Part shown: one piece after another, positions 61,489 through 64,000 of the stretch
How the letters are laid out: the number at the start of each line of letters is the position of its first letter
Numbering within the stretch: position 1 is the first letter of the stretch
From: CAZIVO01 sp964542765
Lineage (GTDB): Bacteria; Planctomycetota; UBA1135; UBA2386
Length of the DNA: 64,000 bases
Direction of reading: 5' to 3'
Assembly: GCA_964542765.1 (NCBI GenBank)
Contig: CAZIVO010000003.1
Span: forward strand, 1-64,000
Notes under the pieces: generated by a model
The model's input: the letters and a program-made list of their open reading frames with translations, nothing else
The model's database searches: none
What the model was told of the DNA's origin: nothing
Made by a program: the position numbers and the translations under genes

Positions 61489-62133
61489 TTACTGGAAGCA
61501 GGCCGGTGGGCGGCGAAGCCGATCGAGGTGGGGCTCCATCGCCTGGAACAGGCGCTGGCGCGCTCGCATGATCCGGATGGCAACCGTGCCGGAAGGCAGG
61601 CTGAGCATCCGACTCGCCACCGCGTAAGGGATTTCTTCGCAAACACACATCTGGAAGATCTGGCGGTAGTGCTCGGGGAGAGCTTCGACGGCTTTTCTGA
61701 AGACTTCTGCTAACTCACGCTCCTCGGCATCGCGGCCGTGGCCGTTCGAACGAAGGATCTCCAAGACCGTGTGTCCATCGTCACTGGTGGTGGAGAGAGA
61801 GCTTACGGGCCGCGGTTGTCGGGCATGGCTGCGGAGATCTGACAAGGCTTGATTGCGAGCTATCTCGAGCAACCAGGCGGAAAAGTTCGTCCCTTGCCGG
61901 TAGAGATGGCTCTTGAGGAAGACCTTCATGAAGACTTCCTGGGCGATGTCTTGCGAGAGGTGAGCATCCTTCACCAGATGGCGGACTCGCCGAAGGACCT
62001 TGCCCATGTAGCGGGTTTGCAGTTCCGCTAATCCGGCTTCGGCGTCCCCGGCATTGATGAGCGTGACGAGTTCGTCGTCGGTCATCGTGGACGGATGGTG
62101 TGGCGAGGAGCATCCTTGGGCAGTTGTATTCAT
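61489..62133 (-). CDS. ECF-family RNA polymerase sigma factor
   Basis: 214 residues. Region 2 is seen at GKVLRRVRHLVKDAHLSQDIAQEVFMKVFL (with the family DxxQEVF), FSAWLLEIARNQALSDLR follows, and region 4 ends with LPSGTVAIRIMRARQRLFQ. A C-terminal dozen basic/aromatic residues is extra. The N-terminus may start at the second Met (62085). No anti-sigma gene is adjacent. An imperfect inverted repeat (GTCTC...GAGAC, 62139-62156) lies directly before the ATG. Confidence 0.93.
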   Translation of the reverse strand: MNTTAQGCSSPHHPSTMTDDELVTLINAGDAEAGLAELQTRYMGKVLRRVRHLVKDAHLSQDIAQEVFMKVFLKSHLYRQGTNFSAWLLEIARNQALSDLRSHARQPRPVSSLSTTSDDGHTVLEILRSNGHGRDAEERELAEVFRKAVEALPEHYRQIFQMCVCEEIPYAVASRMLSLPSGTVAIRIMRARQRLFQAMEPHLDRLRRPPACFQ

Positions 62134-62297
62134 GGTTTGTCTCTCGCAAGGGAGACATCAACTGGCGTGCCACGCGACAAAAAAATCCCTCCCCCTAGAA
62201 ACCCTTGTGAAAGGGGGTCCCAGAGGTCTTTCCTGAGAAGGCTGTGGGCAGGTGCTGCCGCGAGTAGGCACCTTCTGCCAGCTTGATAAGGCAGCTC

Positions 62298-62317
62298 GCT
62301 CAACCCGTGGGTTGAGC
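62298..62317. repeat. Perfect 9-base inverted repeat
   Basis: GCTCAACCC, GT, GGGTTGAGC, 36 bases after the APH-like gene and 165 bases before the sigma-factor gene. No T run follows, so it may be an operator or a Rho-independent stem without a tract. Confidence 0.55.
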
Positions 62318-62352
62318 TTCGTACCGCATTTGAGCATCGACCGATGTGGTCG

Positions 62353-63354
62353 TCACACCACGAAGAGTTCATTGCCGCCGGCCAGGGCAGCATCGAGGAG
62401 GGCGATGTTCGACGGAGCCTTATCGTCTTCGCTGCCATGGACGAGGTGTCCGAATCTCAGACGTCTGAGGGCGAGATAGACCAGTGCTGCTCGCAGCCCC
62501 CATTCCATCCGGACCCGCTCCGAACCGATTCGTGCACCGAAGTAACGCTGTAGCAAGGAGTGCTTCCAGTCGGGCGATCGTGTGCTGTGGATCCAGAACC
62601 ATGCAAAATCATGGTCCTCATTGCCGATTCCGATTCGTTCAAAGTCGAGGAGGAATGGCTGCCCCTCCTCGTTGACAAGGAGGTTTTCCTCGGTGAAGTC
62701 TCCGTGCACGACGACTTGTTCCCGTGACTCGATCCAGCGAAGCGCTTCCTTGTAGAAATCCTGGCAGCGTGACCAGCGTTGCTCACCGATCGCCAGGATG
62801 AGGACCTCATACATCAACCGAACGCGCTCGAGATAGCTGATCGGATCCCATCGATTGAGCGGGAAGTGGCGCCGCCCGATCAGGGATTCCGGGGAAATCT
62901 GTCGGAGTTTGGTGAGCAGTTCGAAGACGTGATCCTGCCCCAGGATTTCTTCAGCTGGCCCGACCGCTCCGATGACTCTCTCCAGCAGGATCCAATGCGG
63001 CGGGTCTTCGATATCGATCAGGACCGTCTTCGGCGCCGGGATGTCCTTGCGATCGGGGTCTGTGGTATCCAGGAAGCGATAAAAGGCGGCTTCCCGTCGC
63101 GGATATTCATCGAGCCGAACGCCAGCCGGATAAAATGTCCCATCCTCGGGCACGACGAAAAACTTCAGCAAGAAGGGTTCGGCAGCCGCCCCCGAACAAG
63201 GAAGCAGCAGGGAAGAGTGGCGGTCTGATCTGTAGCGGACGGACGGATCGTCATGCAGTTGCAACCCGAGTTCCTCGATAACCGCAACTGCGGCCTCCCA
63301 ATTCCGGTCAGCCGCAGCCTTGTCAGCGGGGAGATTCTCAGGAGTGTGGGACAA
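62353..63354 (-). CDS. APH-family phosphotransferase (kinase-like)
   Basis: 333 residues with the aminoglycoside phosphotransferase/choline kinase fold. Catalytic loop VVHGDFTEENLLV (Asp and Asn) and metal-binding LLDFERIGIG. The N-lobe has LLKFFVVPEDG with a candidate ATP-site Lys. Many such proteins phosphorylate sugars, choline or unknown metabolites; resistance is not implied. Stands 18 bases after the cytochrome gene, probably in one transcript with it. Confidence 0.85.
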   Translation of the reverse strand: MSHTPENLPADKAAADRNWEAAVAVIEELGLQLHDDPSVRYRSDRHSSLLLPCSGAAAEPFLLKFFVVPEDGTFYPAGVRLDEYPRREAAFYRFLDTTDPDRKDIPAPKTVLIDIEDPPHWILLERVIGAVGPAEEILGQDHVFELLTKLRQISPESLIGRRHFPLNRWDPISYLERVRLMYEVLILAIGEQRWSRCQDFYKEALRWIESREQVVVHGDFTEENLLVNEEGQPFLLDFERIGIGNEDHDFAWFWIHSTRSPDWKHSLLQRYFGARIGSERVRMEWGLRAALVYLALRRLRFGHLVHGSEDDKAPSNIALLDAALAGGNELFVV

Positions 63355-63372
63355 ATCCGTGCAGCTTCCTGC

Positions 63373-64000
63373 TCACAGGATGATGTTCGTGTGTTCGGTG
63401 GAATGGACCCGGACCCAGTGCTTCTCTTCGCCTTTTTCTTCCTCGAAGAACTGCTCGACAACGATCTTCAGAGCAGCGGCGGTCGGGGCAGCTGGGAAGC
63501 GGAACTCACGGGTTTCGAAGATCTGCAGGTAGTTTTCGCCGGTGATCTCGGCCTCGCCTTTACCGACTTCCTTGTCTGAGCCGTCGAGTTGCTGAGCCGT
63601 GAAGACAAATTTTCGGAGCGTCAGACCGGGTACGCGGTGGGCTGCCTTGTTCTCGACTTCGAGGACGATCTCTGCCCCATCCTTGCGGCCCTCGAAACTG
63701 AAAGCAGTTGCGCAGAACTCTGCGTCATCGGGGCCGAGCATTCCGTGACGGCGGTTTTTGCGCTTGGGGCCGACGGGTTTCTTGGTCTCGGGGTCGATGG
63801 CCAGGTGCCGTTCAACCTCCGGCATGTGACATTCCACGCAGGACTTCTTTTCCTTGCCCTTGGGCCATTCCGCTCGGGTGTAGTCCCTGCCGACGGGCAA
63901 CACCGGCCCGATCTTCGTCGAATGGCAGGATGCGCAAAGCCCGTTGCTACCTTCGGGGGTGAAGTGGGGAGACTTCTTGCTCGTGTGGGCTTCGGTTTCG
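63373..64000 (-). CDS. Multiheme c-type cytochrome (C-terminal part)
   Basis: The frame is open to the right window edge (209 codons); I extended it by hand past an internal GTG at 63903. Two heme-binding CxxCH motifs are visible, CASCH and CVECH (the second followed by MPEVERH), and spare His residues such as RRHG could be distal ligands. The C-terminal 100 residues are a beta-rich domain (AEIVLEVENKAAHRVPGL). This looks like the end of an exported multiheme cytochrome of the c554/octaheme group; the number of hemes is unknown. Confidence 0.85.
   Translation of the reverse strand, partial: ETEAHTSKKSPHFTPEGSNGLCASCHSTKIGPVLPVGRDYTRAEWPKGKEKKSCVECHMPEVERHLAIDPETKKPVGPKRKNRRHGMLGPDDAEFCATAFSFEGRKDGAEIVLEVENKAAHRVPGLTLRKFVFTAQQLDGSDKEVGKGEAEITGENYLQIFETREFRFPAAPTAAALKIVVEQFFEEEKGEEKHWVRVHSTEHTNIIL

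Noticed and set aside
62353..63354. Antibiotic resistance by aminoglycoside phosphorylation
   Set aside because: Only the general kinase fold is shown; genomic setting gives no support for resistance.

Overview
ORGANISM. A GC-rich bacterial chromosome segment with a Gram-negative envelope (BamA, lipoproteins, secretins, TolC-like protein, ExbB/ExbD). The 87-residue protein at 53694-53957 looks like the small basic signature protein of the Planctomycetes-Verrucomicrobia-Chlamydiae superphylum. Together with the many large TPR, secretin and secreted proteins of unknown function, this makes a member of Planctomycetota the best guess. That assignment is inference. No rRNA, tRNA, CRISPR array, insertion sequence or prophage was seen.

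LAYOUT. 1-7465 (minus): a compact arginine operon argR-argC-argB-argD-argF-argG-argH-argA-like GNAT, most genes overlapping by 4-8 bases, read from a promoter carrying two identical ARG-box palindromes, one of which contains the argR start codon. 7536-12228: BI-1 membrane protein, secreted dipeptidyl-peptidase IV-like enzyme, secreted D-aminoacylase-like amidohydrolase. 12647-20552 (plus): a tripartite exporter made of a TolC-like lipoprotein, two paralogous lipoprotein adaptors, an ABC ATPase and a MacB-type permease. 20664-29553 (plus): CoaB, FtsK, an FtsK-like protein without the motor, DnaB and BamA. 29623-32844: hutH-hutU. 33091-35748 (plus): a BY-kinase/ParA-like ATPase, a coiled-coil protein and a MamK-family actin. 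35854-48822 (minus): a large envelope locus with two secretin-like lipoproteins, two TPR proteins, ExbB and two ExbD proteins, plus a HAD hydrolase. 48980-58944: family 4 uracil-DNA glycosylase, a TMTC-like membrane/TPR protein, a SPOR-like membrane protein, the PVC signature protein, an aminotransferase with an apparent queE remnant behind it, two secreted proteins with degenerate enzyme motifs, a methyltransferase and a PilZ protein. 59522-64000: an abundant-looking secreted protein with its own promoter and strong terminator, a small membrane-anchored protein, an ECF sigma factor, an APH-like kinase and the end of a multiheme cytochrome.

HOW IT WORKS TOGETHER. The arginine genes cover acetylglutamate phosphorylation through argininosuccinate cleavage; the step removing the acetyl group (argJ or argE) is not in the window. 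The most unusual parts are the MamK-like actin module, the FtsK pair in which the second member keeps membrane and gamma domains but lacks the ATPase, and the secretin/ExbBD locus with no TonB in sight. All family assignments come from reading motifs and remembered family sequences; no database search was run.
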